Origin: Dehalococcoidia bacterium | GTDB lineage: Bacteria; Chloroflexota; Dehalococcoidia; Lucifugimonadales; Lucifugimonadaceae | DNA: 36,397 nt | Direction: 5' to 3' | Assembly: GCA_002708085.1 (NCBI GenBank) | Contig: PAOU01000004.1 | Coordinates: 1-36,397, forward strand | Part shown: piece by piece, positions 15,573 through 24,009 of the stretch | Layout of the letters: the number at the start of each line of letters is the position of its first letter | Position numbering within the stretch: position 1 is the stretch's first letter | Made by a program: the position numbers and the translations under genes | The notes under the pieces: model-generated | What the model was told of the DNA's origin: nothing | Database searches by the model: none | What the model saw: only the letters and a program-made list of their open reading frames with translations

Positions 15573-16787
15573 TTAAGAAAACAAATTATCAGGATTCTCT
15601 AGGAAATTTTTTATTTCTCCTAAAAATAGTGCAGCTTCTGCACCATCTGCAACTCTATGATCAACAGATAAAGTAGCTTTCATTTGTTGAGAAACAACTA
15701 TTTCAGATTCATTAACAACAGGCGTAGGAACTACTTTACCTGTGGCTAAAATTGCTGCTTGAGGAGGCACAATAATTGCAGTGAAATTTTCTACATCAAA
15801 CATTCCCAAATTACTAATACTAAAAGTACCAGAAGTATTCTCTTCTTGAGATAATGAACCTCCATTTCCTTTTGCTCTATTAACTAAATCTTTAGCAGAT
15901 GAAGAAATTTCACCAAGAGATTTATTCTGACAATCGATTAATGCTGGAACAATTAATCCTGCTTCAAGAGCCATGGCAATACCTATATTAATTTGAGAAT
16001 AAACATTCAAACTATCATTTTGAAAAGATGAATTAAATTTTGGAAACTTTTTTAATGCATTTACAGAAGAAAAAATTATCAAGTCATTCACACTAACATG
16101 AACATCTGATTTATCATTGAATTCTTTTCTTTTCTCTAATGTATTAGTCATATTTACTGAAGAAGTAATATAAAAATGAGGAGCTTCTGTTTTACTCCTA
16201 ACTGTTACCGATGCAATAGTTTTCCTCATACTACTTAATGGGGTCAAATTGCCTTGAACAGAAGATTCAACTTCATTATTTCCTGAACCACTTCCTGAAC
16301 CTGCTGCTTCAACGTCTTCTTTAGTAATTCTGCCCCCAGGACCTGACCCAGATATTGAAGATAAATCAACACCTAATTCTTCTGCTAATTTTTTAGCTAT
16401 AGGAGAAGCTTTTACTCTTCCAGTACTATTAGAAATTTTAGGGTTAGAATTTAAAGAACTATCTTGCAAAGATGAAGATTTCGAGGTTGACTCTGAAAGA
16501 GTTTCACTTTTACTAGGAGATTCATCTTTTATTTCAGGAATTTCATCATCCAATGCACCCATAAAAGCTATAACAGTCCCAACTGGAACTTTTTCACCTT
16601 CAGGAATAATTATTTTCCTTAAATATCCATCTCCATAAGCTTCCATTTCAACAACAGTCTTATCAGTTTCAATTTCAGCAATCTTATCCCCTTTTTCTAT
16701 TTTTTCATCTTCTTTTTTCAACCATTTAACTATAGTGCCCTCGGTCATATCGGCACCCATACTTGGCATAGTTACTTCAGTAATCAA
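15573..16787 (-). CDS. pdhC: Dihydrolipoamide acyltransferase, PDH-type E2 component
   Basis: 404 aa. One lipoyl domain (about 1-78) with the lipoylated K43 in EIETDKTVVEME. A Ser-rich linker (about 88-122) leads to the E1/E3-binding domain (about 123-160, VKASPIAKKLAEELGV and GPGGRITKEDVE), and then the catalytic domain with H377 and D381 in SVDHRVADG. E2 transfers the acyl group from lipoate to CoA. The E1 alpha and beta genes lie directly upstream, in order alpha-beta-E2; no E3 gene is in the window. Acetoin dehydrogenase E2 is an alternative, but no acetoin genes are nearby. ATG start, with AGGAATAT about 6 bases ahead. Confidence 0.93.
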   Translation of the reverse strand: MITEVTMPSMGADMTEGTIVKWLKKEDEKIEKGDKIAEIETDKTVVEMEAYGDGYLRKIIIPEGEKVPVGTVIAFMGALDDEIPEIKDESPSKSETLSESTSKSSSLQDSSLNSNPKISNSTGRVKASPIAKKLAEELGVDLSSISGSGPGGRITKEDVEAAGSGSGSGNNEVESSVQGNLTPLSSMRKTIASVTVRSKTEAPHFYITSSVNMTNTLEKRKEFNDKSDVHVSVNDLIIFSSVNALKKFPKFNSSFQNDSLNVYSQINIGIAMALEAGLIVPALIDCQNKSLGEISSSAKDLVNRAKGNGGSLSQEENTSGTFSISNLGMFDVENFTAIIVPPQAAILATGKVVPTPVVNESEIVVSQQMKATLSVDHRVADGAEAALFLGEIKNFLENPDNLFS

Positions 16788-16819
16788 AATATTCCTCCAA
16801 AATTTTAAAATATGAAATA

Positions 16820-17797
16820 TTAAATTTTATAGCCCTCTCTAAAGGACTCTATCACATTATTAACATTAGGAAGAGAAGATTCTTCTAAATTTCTATTATA
16901 AGGCCAAGGTGTATTTTCAGATCCTACTCTGACTATAGGGCCATCCAAGAAATCGACTGATTGTTCTTGAATTCTAGAAACAATTTCAGGCATTATTCCG
17001 CCTAATTTTCTAGAAGTATCCAAAAGAACAACTCTCCCAGTCTTTTCAATCGAATTATTAATTGTGAGCATATCTAAAGGATTCAACGTCCTTAAGTCGA
17101 TTATTTCTGCATCAATGTTTATTTTAGTTAACTCTTCTTGTGTGTCTAGTAAAATTGGAATCCCATGCCCGTAAGACACAAAAGTAACATCTTTTCCTTC
17201 CTTAACTACAGAAGCTGAACCGATAGGAATCTCATAATATTTATCAGGAACATCCCCTTGAACTCCATATAAACCTGCTGGCTCTGCAATAATTATTGGA
17301 TTAAGGTCTTTAACAGCACTTCTTAATAATCCTAAAGCATCAATCGGATTAGAAAAAGTAATTACTTTTAGTCCTGGAACCTCAGATAACCAAGTCTCAA
17401 AACTTTGAGAATGAGTAGCTCCAAGTTGCATTCCAGCACCAGTAGGAGCCCTAATAATTAACGGAACAGAAATTTGACCACCAGACATATACCTTAAATT
17501 AGCTGCCATATTCACTATTTGATCAAAAGCTACCAAAGAAAAACTCATAGACATTAATTCCACAATAGGTTTTAATCCTACTGAAGCCGCGCCAATTCCC
17601 GCGCCTATAAATGTAGCCTCAGAAATAGGTGTATCTTTGATTCTTTCAGGGCCAAATTCTTCTAAGAATCCTGATGTTATAGCATATGCTCCACCATATT
17701 CTCCTATATCTTCTCCCATCAAAAAAACAGAAGGATCATTTTGTAATGCTTCTCTCAAACCTTTTTGAATAGATTGTCTGATTGTCATTAAAGTCAT
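16820..17797 (-). CDS. pdhB: 2-oxoacid dehydrogenase E1 component, beta subunit
   Basis: 325 aa, typical length. It starts with a MTIRQSIQKGLREAL segment and MGEDIGEYGGAYAIT, the E1 beta N-terminal pattern. RIKDTPISEATFIGAGIGAA and the TGAGMQLGATHSQSFE loop (about 117-132) are characteristic of PDH/acetoin E1 beta. It pairs with E1 alpha, whose stop lies 4 bases upstream, to decarboxylate pyruvate using TPP. There are two candidate ATGs (M1 and M4); the first was used. Confidence 0.93.
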   Translation of the reverse strand: MTLMTIRQSIQKGLREALQNDPSVFLMGEDIGEYGGAYAITSGFLEEFGPERIKDTPISEATFIGAGIGAASVGLKPIVELMSMSFSLVAFDQIVNMAANLRYMSGGQISVPLIIRAPTGAGMQLGATHSQSFETWLSEVPGLKVITFSNPIDALGLLRSAVKDLNPIIIAEPAGLYGVQGDVPDKYYEIPIGSASVVKEGKDVTFVSYGHGIPILLDTQEELTKINIDAEIIDLRTLNPLDMLTINNSIEKTGRVVLLDTSRKLGGIMPEIVSRIQEQSVDFLDGPIVRVGSENTPWPYNRNLEESSLPNVNNVIESFREGYKI

Positions 17798-17801
17798 AAT
17801 T

Positions 17802-18773
17802 TCAAGCGTAAATATCTTTTTTAAGTTCTTCTAATGAAGGTTCAGGGCTTTTAATAGAAAAATCCACAGCTTTTTCTATTTCATTAATTGCTTTTTCTTT
17901 AATCTTTTTTAACTCGTCTTTAGTACAAATATTCTCTCCAATCAAATATTTTTCAAATGATTTTATAGGATCTTTTTTCAACCAATAATTCAATTCATCT
18001 TTAGATCTATATTTTGCTGGATCAGCCATAGAATGACCTGAAAAACGAAAAGTTTTTGCTTCAATTAAAATCGGTTTACTATTATTTCGTATACTTTCTA
18101 GTGATTTTTTTGTGATATCTAATACTTCCAATACATTCATTCCATCAACAATTTCTGCTTGAATACCATAAGCATCAGCTGAAGAATAAATATCTCTACC
18201 TTCAGCTCTAGTATTTTCAACATGAGAACCCATACCATAAAGATTATTCTCCAAGAAAAATAGTACCGGAAGTTCCCAAAGTGAAGCTAAGTTCAATGTT
18301 TCATGGAAAGTTCCTTGGCTTACCGCACCATCACCAAAAAATACTAAAACAACATTATTTTCTTTCTTATATTTACATGCTAATGCAATGCCTAATGCTA
18401 AGGGCAATTGAGCACCTACTATTGCATGTCCACCCATAAAATTTTTTTCAACATCAAACAAATGCATTGATCCTCCTTTCCCTTTACTTACACCAGTAGA
18501 TTTCCCGAATAATTCTGCCATAACAGATTCAGTACTTAATCCACGTGCTAAAGCATGCCCATGATCTCGATAATGTGTAACAACATAATCTTCTTTTTCC
18601 AATGAAGAAATAGCACCTACTGCTATTGCTTCTTCACCTATATAAAGATGAAGAAATCCTCTAATAAAACCTTTTGCATAATTCTCACCACAAGCTTCTT
18701 CAAATTCTCTAATTAAAATCATTTTCTCTTGAAGCTTCAAAAGTTCTTTTTTACTTAAATTATCTTTACTCAT
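17802..18773 (-). CDS. pdhA: Pyruvate dehydrogenase E1 component, alpha subunit
   Basis: 323 aa. HLYIGEEAIAVGA and the DYVVTHYRDHGHALARG segment (about 62-78) match E1 alpha active-site loops. GKGGSMHLF is typical of pyruvate dehydrogenase. The TPP/Mg motif runs from GDGAVSQGTFHE to LENNLYGM (about 147-181). The enzyme needs TPP, and this window also encodes TPP-regulated uptake of a thiamine precursor. folD lies 43 bases upstream on the same strand, so all are probably one transcript. Acetoin dehydrogenase alpha is a less likely alternative. Confidence 0.93.
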   Translation of the reverse strand: MSKDNLSKKELLKLQEKMILIREFEEACGENYAKGFIRGFLHLYIGEEAIAVGAISSLEKEDYVVTHYRDHGHALARGLSTESVMAELFGKSTGVSKGKGGSMHLFDVEKNFMGGHAIVGAQLPLALGIALACKYKKENNVVLVFFGDGAVSQGTFHETLNLASLWELPVLFFLENNLYGMGSHVENTRAEGRDIYSSADAYGIQAEIVDGMNVLEVLDITKKSLESIRNNSKPILIEAKTFRFSGHSMADPAKYRSKDELNYWLKKDPIKSFEKYLIGENICTKDELKKIKEKAINEIEKAVDFSIKSPEPSLEELKKDIYA

Positions 18774-18816
18774 ATATAGAAGAATACACTGAAAATATTG
18801 TGATTTACAATTTTAT

Positions 18817-19683
18817 TTAACTAGAAGATTTTAAAACATTTTCTAATAACATAGCTATAGTCATGGGACCTACACCACCAGGTACTGGAGTAATCATAGA
18901 AACCTTATTAATTACAGAATCGAAATTTACATCTCCAGCTATCCTGTATCCTTTTTTATTTGAAAAATCTTTTACTCTATTAATTCCTACATCTATAACT
19001 ATTGACCCTTCTTTGACCATACTTTCATTAATAAATTCAGGATTACCTACTGCAACTATTAAAATATCAGCGTTTTTTGTGTGATTAATTAAATTATTGG
19101 TTTTAGAATGGCATAATGTAACTGTTGCATTAGAATGAACTTGGTCATTTGAAAATAAATTAGATAAAGGTCTTCCCACTATATTACTCCTTCCGCATAT
19201 AACAATATGCTTACCTTCAATTCCAACTTTTGATTCAATTAAAAGTTTTTGTATACCTAGAGGGGTAGCAGGAATAAACTTAGGTCTATTTAAAGCCAAA
19301 AATCCTGTATTCAAGGAAGTTAACCCATCTACATCTTTAAGAGGATTTATAATATCTAATATTTCCCTTTGATGAAGATGTGATGGTAAAGGCAATTGAA
19401 CTAAAATACCATCATAATCAGGATGATAATTTAATTCTTCGATTTTTCCAGTAACTTCGCTACTTTTTACATTACTGTCAAACCTGAATAATTGTGTAGA
19501 TATACCTACCTTTTCACAAGTTCTAATTTTTGCTGAAACATATGTTTCAGAAGCATAATTTTCACCAATTAGAATTATTGCTAATTTAGGAGCACGAAAA
19601 CCAGACTTAAGTTTTAATTCAACTTTTTTTTGAATATTTTCTATGATTTTATTAGAAATATTTTTTCCATCAATAATTTTCAT
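18817..19683 (-). CDS. folD: Bifunctional methylenetetrahydrofolate dehydrogenase/cyclohydrolase FolD
   Basis: 288 aa, normal length. The catalytic Y48 and K52 lie in YASETYVSAKIRTCEKVG (43-60). GILVQLPLPSHL, the DVDGLT motif, GRSNIVGRPLSNLF (NADP-binding) and the C-terminal GDVNFDSV and TPVPGGVGPMTIAML are all conserved. It interconverts 5,10-methylene- and 10-formyl-tetrahydrofolate in the cytoplasm. It is the first gene of the run that ends with the ThyX-like gene, which in canonical form consumes methylene-tetrahydrofolate. Confidence 0.96.
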   Translation of the reverse strand: MKIIDGKNISNKIIENIQKKVELKLKSGFRAPKLAIILIGENYASETYVSAKIRTCEKVGISTQLFRFDSNVKSSEVTGKIEELNYHPDYDGILVQLPLPSHLHQREILDIINPLKDVDGLTSLNTGFLALNRPKFIPATPLGIQKLLIESKVGIEGKHIVICGRSNIVGRPLSNLFSNDQVHSNATVTLCHSKTNNLINHTKNADILIVAVGNPEFINESMVKEGSIVIDVGINRVKDFSNKKGYRIAGDVNFDSVINKVSMITPVPGGVGPMTIAMLLENVLKSSS

Positions 19684-19772
19684 TTTTTAATAGTATTGGA
19701 GTTAAATATCTAGTATGTGATTTAATTGATATGACTTCAAAATAGTAACATGTTAATTATAAGGGGGCTAAT

Positions 19773-20141
19773 TTGATTAACGTCGGAATAGACATCATCG
19801 AAATAGAAAGAATACAAAATGTAAAAATAAGATATCCAAAAAGATTTCTGAAAAAAATTTTTACTCAAAATGAAATAAATTATTGCCGTGACAGGAGTCC
19901 CCAATTAGCTGCTAGATTTGCTGCAAAAGAAGCAATGATGAAAGCATTAGGTACAGGAATTAGAGGAGTAGGATGGAAAGATGTGGAAGTAATAAGAAAT
20001 AGAGGACAAGCTCCCCAAATAAAACTATCAGGAAGAGGAAAAAAAGTTGGTGAAAGCATAGGACTCAAAAACACTTCTTTAAGCATTTCTCATTCTAAAG
20101 ATTATGCAGTTGCTTGTGTTACTATTGAAACTTCTAAATAG
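19773..20141 (+). CDS. acpS: Holo-[acyl-carrier-protein] synthase
   Basis: 122 aa, typical AcpS length. The Mg-binding residues D7 (GIDIIE) and E53 (FAAKEAMMKALGTG) are present, and the C-terminal LSISHSKDYAVACV is the family end. It transfers phosphopantetheine from CoA to acyl carrier protein. The start is TTG with a strong AAGGGGGC about 5 bases ahead. It opens a plus-strand group that continues with nnr, coaX and coaBC, a CoA-centred set. Confidence 0.95.
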   Translation: MINVGIDIIEIERIQNVKIRYPKRFLKKIFTQNEINYCRDRSPQLAARFAAKEAMMKALGTGIRGVGWKDVEVIRNRGQAPQIKLSGRGKKVGESIGLKNTSLSISHSKDYAVACVTIETSK

Positions 20142-20158
20142 ATTTTGATCTCAATAAA

Positions 20159-21703
20159 ATGAACAGAGTAGTTACATCAAAAGAAATGAAGCTAATAGAA
20201 GATCAAATTTTTCTTTCAGGTATCACTTCAGAGGAACTTATAGAAAAAGCTGCAAGATCAATTTCAGACTTCATAGAAAATAAAATCAAAGACTTGTCTA
20301 ATAAATCTATATTAATTTTAGCAGGATCTGGAAACAATGGACTTGATGGAATTACTACAGCAAAAAATCTAAATAATAAATTAAAAAAAACAGAAATATG
20401 GGTTTTCTCAAAAAGTAAAAAAATAACGAAAAATTTAAATATTATTAAAAAAAATAACTTGAAATTTAGAATTATTGATTCTTTAGATGAAAAAAAATTA
20501 TTAAAATTAAAAGAATTTGATCTGATATTGGATTCAATAATTGGAATAGGAGCCAATTTTCCCTTAAGGAAAGATACTATAGATCTCTTAGATAATATAG
20601 GAAGATCAATTAATCATAAAAAACAAATAGTAATTTCTATAGATAATCCTAGCAATTTAGACAGTGACAAAGGTAATGTTTTAACAAAATATTTCAAATC
20701 TGATTTCACTCTGATGATTGGATATCCAAAACTAGGATGCCATATAGCTTTTCAACCTGAAATAGTAGGAAATCTAATAACTTTAGATATAGGCATAGAT
20801 GAAAAAACCATTAATTGGAAATTTCCTAAAAGACATTTACTTGATAAAAAATGGGCTAAAAAAATATTACCTAAGAGACCTTTAAATTCTCATAAAGGAA
20901 CATCTGGAAGCACATTAATAATTGGAGGATCAATTAATTATCCTGGAGCTGCATTTTTTACTGGTTCTTCCGCAACAAAAACCGGTGTAGGATTAGTAGG
21001 ATTGATGATTCCAAATAGCATCTATCATATTATTGCTAAAAAATTACCAGATGCTATTTTTTTTCCCATAGAAGAATTCAAAGAACAAGTCCCTTTAAAA
21101 TTTTTATCAAAATTCACATCAATAGTTATAGGGCCAGGAATGGGACTAGAAGAAAATACAAGAAAATTTACTCTATATACATTGAAAAAACTATCTGACA
21201 ATGATTTCAAATCCAAAAAAATAATCTTAGATGCCGATGCTCTTAATCAAATATCATCTGAAAAAAAATGGTGGGACAAAGTCCCTGGAGAATGTATTTT
21301 AACTCCTCATTTTGGTGAAATGTCCCGTTTAACGAAAATCTCCATACAAGAAATTCAAAAAAATAAAGTTGAAATCACACAAGAATTTAGTTCAATATGG
21401 AATCAAATAATTGTATTGAAAGGTTCAAATACAATAATATCTCATCCTAATGGAAATTTATTAATTAGTCCTTGGTCAAATAGTGGACTATCAAAAGCCG
21501 GATCAGGAGATTTATTAACAGGAATTATTAGTGGATTATCAGCACATACCCAGTTAAATTCTTTCGATTCAGCATCATTAGGTGTATATTTACATGGTTT
21601 ATCAGGATATCTAGCAACAAATAACAAAGGGGTATATGGTATGACATCAACAGATATTTTAGAAAAAATCCCAGAAGCATTCACAGAAATACTACTTAAT
21701 TAA
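20159..21703 (+). CDS. nnr: Bifunctional NAD(P)H-hydrate epimerase / ADP-dependent NAD(P)H-hydrate dehydratase
   Basis: 514 aa with both expected domains. The N-terminal YjeF_N epimerase (about 1-215) shows MKLIEDQIFLSGITSEELIE, ILAGSGNNGLDG and ILDSIIGIGANFPLR. The C-terminal ribokinase-like dehydratase (about 225-512) shows HKGTSGSTLIIGGS, GPGMGLEENTR, LDADALNQI and AGSGDLLTGIISGL. It repairs hydrated NAD(P)H. The usual epimerase signature GxGNNGGDG reads GSGNNGLDG here, a small change. It sits between acpS and coaX, 17 and 2 bases from its neighbours. Adjacency of acpS and nnr is frequent in bacteria. Confidence 0.94.
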   Translation: MNRVVTSKEMKLIEDQIFLSGITSEELIEKAARSISDFIENKIKDLSNKSILILAGSGNNGLDGITTAKNLNNKLKKTEIWVFSKSKKITKNLNIIKKNNLKFRIIDSLDEKKLLKLKEFDLILDSIIGIGANFPLRKDTIDLLDNIGRSINHKKQIVISIDNPSNLDSDKGNVLTKYFKSDFTLMIGYPKLGCHIAFQPEIVGNLITLDIGIDEKTINWKFPKRHLLDKKWAKKILPKRPLNSHKGTSGSTLIIGGSINYPGAAFFTGSSATKTGVGLVGLMIPNSIYHIIAKKLPDAIFFPIEEFKEQVPLKFLSKFTSIVIGPGMGLEENTRKFTLYTLKKLSDNDFKSKKIILDADALNQISSEKKWWDKVPGECILTPHFGEMSRLTKISIQEIQKNKVEITQEFSSIWNQIIVLKGSNTIISHPNGNLLISPWSNSGLSKAGSGDLLTGIISGLSAHTQLNSFDSASLGVYLHGLSGYLATNNKGVYGMTSTDILEKIPEAFTEILLN

Positions 21704-21705
21704 TT

Positions 21706-22488
21706 ATGTTAATGACAATAGATATTGGAAACACAAATATTTCTATGGGAATATTTCAAAATGATTCTCTAATAATTAAAAGATCATTAAGAACTAATTT
21801 AAAATCATCTCAGATAGAATACCAAGATAAAATATTCGATTTCCTAAAAAAAGATCTTCAAAATTACAAAGATATTAATGGAGTAATTATTGGATCAGTA
21901 GTCCCTTCAATAACCAATCATATAAAAATTTCGATTCAAAAAATAACAAATTTAAATGTACATGTAATGAACTCCGAAACAAAAACCAATCTAGAGATAC
22001 TTTATGAAATTCCATCAGATGTAGGTTCTGATCGAATATGTGATGCTGTAGCTGCAAAAACTTTATACTCCAATAATAAAATTATAGTAGATTTTGGAAC
22101 AGCAACAGTTTTTGATGCAATCACAGAATCTGGAAAATATTTAGGTGGAGCAATATCACCCGGAATAGAAGTAGCATCTGAAGCTTTATATATTAACACT
22201 TCTCTATTACATAGAATTGAAGTATCTCCAACAAAAAATATTATCGGGAGAAATACTAATGATTCCTTACAATCAGGATTATTCTGGGGATATCTTTACC
22301 TTGTAGAAGGAATGATAAAAAGTTTCAAAAAAGAACTCGAAGAGTATACAAATAACAATAAAATATTTGTAATAGCTACAGGTGGTTTAGCTCCATTAAT
22401 GTCTTCATATACTGACTATTTCGATAAAGTAGACCAAGATTTAACACTGAAAGGTCTAAATTTTATTTATAATTTGAATTTACGATAA
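21706..22488 (+). CDS. coaX: Type III pantothenate kinase
   Basis: 260 aa. The phosphate-binding motif is TIDIGNTNISMGIF (4-17, catalytic D6), with GSVVPSIT in the first half. SDVGSDRICDAVAAKTLY and VDFGTATVFDAIT correspond to the pantothenate and ATP sites. GGAISPGIEVASEAL and IATGGLAPLM complete the pattern. It catalyses the first step of CoA synthesis and is of the type not inhibited by CoA. coaBC, the next pathway step, starts 9 bases downstream. Confidence 0.95.
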   Translation: MLMTIDIGNTNISMGIFQNDSLIIKRSLRTNLKSSQIEYQDKIFDFLKKDLQNYKDINGVIIGSVVPSITNHIKISIQKITNLNVHVMNSETKTNLEILYEIPSDVGSDRICDAVAAKTLYSNNKIIVDFGTATVFDAITESGKYLGGAISPGIEVASEALYINTSLLHRIEVSPTKNIIGRNTNDSLQSGLFWGYLYLVEGMIKSFKKELEEYTNNNKIFVIATGGLAPLMSSYTDYFDKVDQDLTLKGLNFIYNLNLR

Positions 22489-22497
22489 AATATCATT

Positions 22498-23712
22498 ATG
22501 AAAAAAATAAAAAGAAACCCTCTTGAAGGAAAAAATATAACAGTTGGCGTTACAGGAAGTATTGCTGCTTACAAAAGTGCAGATTTAGTTAGCAAACTTG
22601 TTCAAGTAGGAGCTAATGTATCTGTAATTATGAGTAAAAATGCGGAAAATTTTGTTGGAAAAAATACTTTCGAAGCATTAAGTCATAATCCTGTAATCAC
22701 AAACTATTTTGAAAATTTTAGTGATATGAATATTGATCATGTACATCTTGCTAAAAATTCAGATTTAATAATAATTGCTCCTATAACAGCAAACTCTATA
22801 GCTAAAATTTCACATGGAATTACTGATGATCCTATAACAGGAACCATTTCTGCAAGTAAATCTCCCGTTATATTGGCACCCGCAATGGATGCAGGAATGT
22901 ATGAAAATAATGTTAGTAAAAATTTAAAGTCCTTAGATAAAAATAGATTCTGTATCCTTGAACCTCAAATAGGAAGATTAGCATCTGGAATTACAGGAAA
23001 AGGTAGAATGGTTGATCCTAATTTTATTTTAGAAAATGCCATGCTATTAATGTCTAAAACTGGAGATTTAAAGACAAGAAAGATAATTATCTCAGCAGGA
23101 GGAACTAGAGAATTTATTGACCCTGTAAGATATATAGGCAACAAATCAAGCGGTAAAATGGGTTACGCAATTGCAACTGCAGCTAGAGATAGAGGAGCAA
23201 ATGTTTCACTTTTTTCTGCTAAAAACATTTCTCTCCCAGTTCCATTAGGAGTAATAAATCATTATATTGAAACTTCTTCAGATTTAGAAAAAACAATTCT
23301 ACCTAACGCTGAATCATCAGATATAATTTTCATGGCAGCGGCAGTTTGTGATTTTAAACCAAAAAACATAGAAATCAATAAAATTAAAAAAAATCCCAAA
23401 GAAAACAATTTTAATATTGAATTAGAAAAAACTTCAGATATTATAAAACAATTAAAAAACAAAAATATCACAAAAATAGCTTTTGCTGCTGAAACTGAAA
23501 ATATTATAGAAAATGCAAAAATAAAACTGAAAGAAAAAAATCTTGATATGATTATAGCTAATGATGTGTCAAGAGAAGATATTGGATTTAATAGTGACAA
23601 TAATCAAGTAACATTAATACAAAAAAATGGATCTATTACTGAATTGCCTGTAATGCCTAAAACTGAATTAGCTCATATTTTATTAGATGAAACAATTTCA
23701 TTAATTAGTTAA
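22498..23712 (+). CDS. coaBC: Bifunctional phosphopantothenoylcysteine decarboxylase / phosphopantothenate-cysteine ligase
   Basis: 404 aa, normal length. The CoaC flavoprotein half (about 10-185) begins GVTGSIAAYKSADL; the likely catalytic His is H81 in DHVHLAKNSD. The CoaB ligase half (about 195-400) shows SAGGTREFIDPVRYIGNKSS, FMAAAVCDFKP and IAFAAETEN. Two CoaC positions differ from the E. coli pattern: PAMN reads PAMD (D131), and the ACG of the flap reads ASG (S163). Variation at both places may exist in other lineages. It follows coaX directly. Confidence 0.94.
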   Translation: MKKIKRNPLEGKNITVGVTGSIAAYKSADLVSKLVQVGANVSVIMSKNAENFVGKNTFEALSHNPVITNYFENFSDMNIDHVHLAKNSDLIIIAPITANSIAKISHGITDDPITGTISASKSPVILAPAMDAGMYENNVSKNLKSLDKNRFCILEPQIGRLASGITGKGRMVDPNFILENAMLLMSKTGDLKTRKIIISAGGTREFIDPVRYIGNKSSGKMGYAIATAARDRGANVSLFSAKNISLPVPLGVINHYIETSSDLEKTILPNAESSDIIFMAAAVCDFKPKNIEINKIKKNPKENNFNIELEKTSDIIKQLKNKNITKIAFAAETENIIENAKIKLKEKNLDMIIANDVSREDIGFNSDNNQVTLIQKNGSITELPVMPKTELAHILLDETISLIS

Positions 23713-23733
23713 AATCATACAAAAAGGAAAACA

Positions 23734-23991
23734 ATGAAATTAATTTGGAAAAAAAAGAAGAATGGTCTTGACCTAGTAGTTATTGAAGATGGAAACACTA
23801 TGATATTAGGCGGAGTTAGATCTACTAAAAGAGGTGTAGAAGCAATGGCTAAAGCAAGAGGATATGACCAAGGAAGATCTATAAAAGGTTTAACATCTCT
23901 AGAAGAAGGGAAAAAATTTGTAGAAGATTTTAAACCTTGGATTGAATTCTGTGGTGAAGATCTTCAATTAGAATCAGAAATACTAGAATAA
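23734..23991 (+). CDS. Small conserved-looking protein of unknown function
   Basis: 85 aa, preceded by AAAAAGGAAAACA, a good ribosome site 6 bases from the ATG. The N-terminus is lysine-rich (KLIWKKKKNG), followed by two short beta-like strands (LDLVVIEDG, TMILGGVRS), a helix (KRGVEAMAKARGYD) and an acidic tail. No family is recognised. It is not membrane-bound or secreted. It ends the acpS-nnr-coaX-coaBC run, 21 bases after coaBC. Its last codons form one arm of a hairpin shared with the end of valS. Confidence 0.75.
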   Translation: MKLIWKKKKNGLDLVVIEDGNTMILGGVRSTKRGVEAMAKARGYDQGRSIKGLTSLEEGKKFVEDFKPWIEFCGEDLQLESEILE

Positions 23992-24009
23992 TCTAATCGA
24001 TTATTCTAG
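23983..24009. terminator. Candidate bidirectional terminator hairpin over two convergent stop codons
   Basis: CTAGAATAATC (23983-23993) and GATTATTCTAG (23999-24009) form a perfect 11-bp stem with a 5-base loop. It spans the stop of the 85-aa gene and the stop of valS. On the plus side a T-rich tract (TTCTATTTCTTTTCC) follows, as for an intrinsic terminator. The stem is AT-rich and so weak. Confidence 0.5.

Noticed and set aside
20203..20556. 117-codon minus-strand open frame inside nnr
   Set aside because: It is antisense to a clear NAD(P)HX epimerase domain, its composition is that of a reverse-read lysine-rich gene, and no start signal is present.
23262..23600. 112-codon minus-strand open frame inside coaBC
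   Set aside because: It is antisense to the CoaB ligase domain; the Phe/Ser/Ile-rich product is typical of antisense to AT-rich coding DNA.
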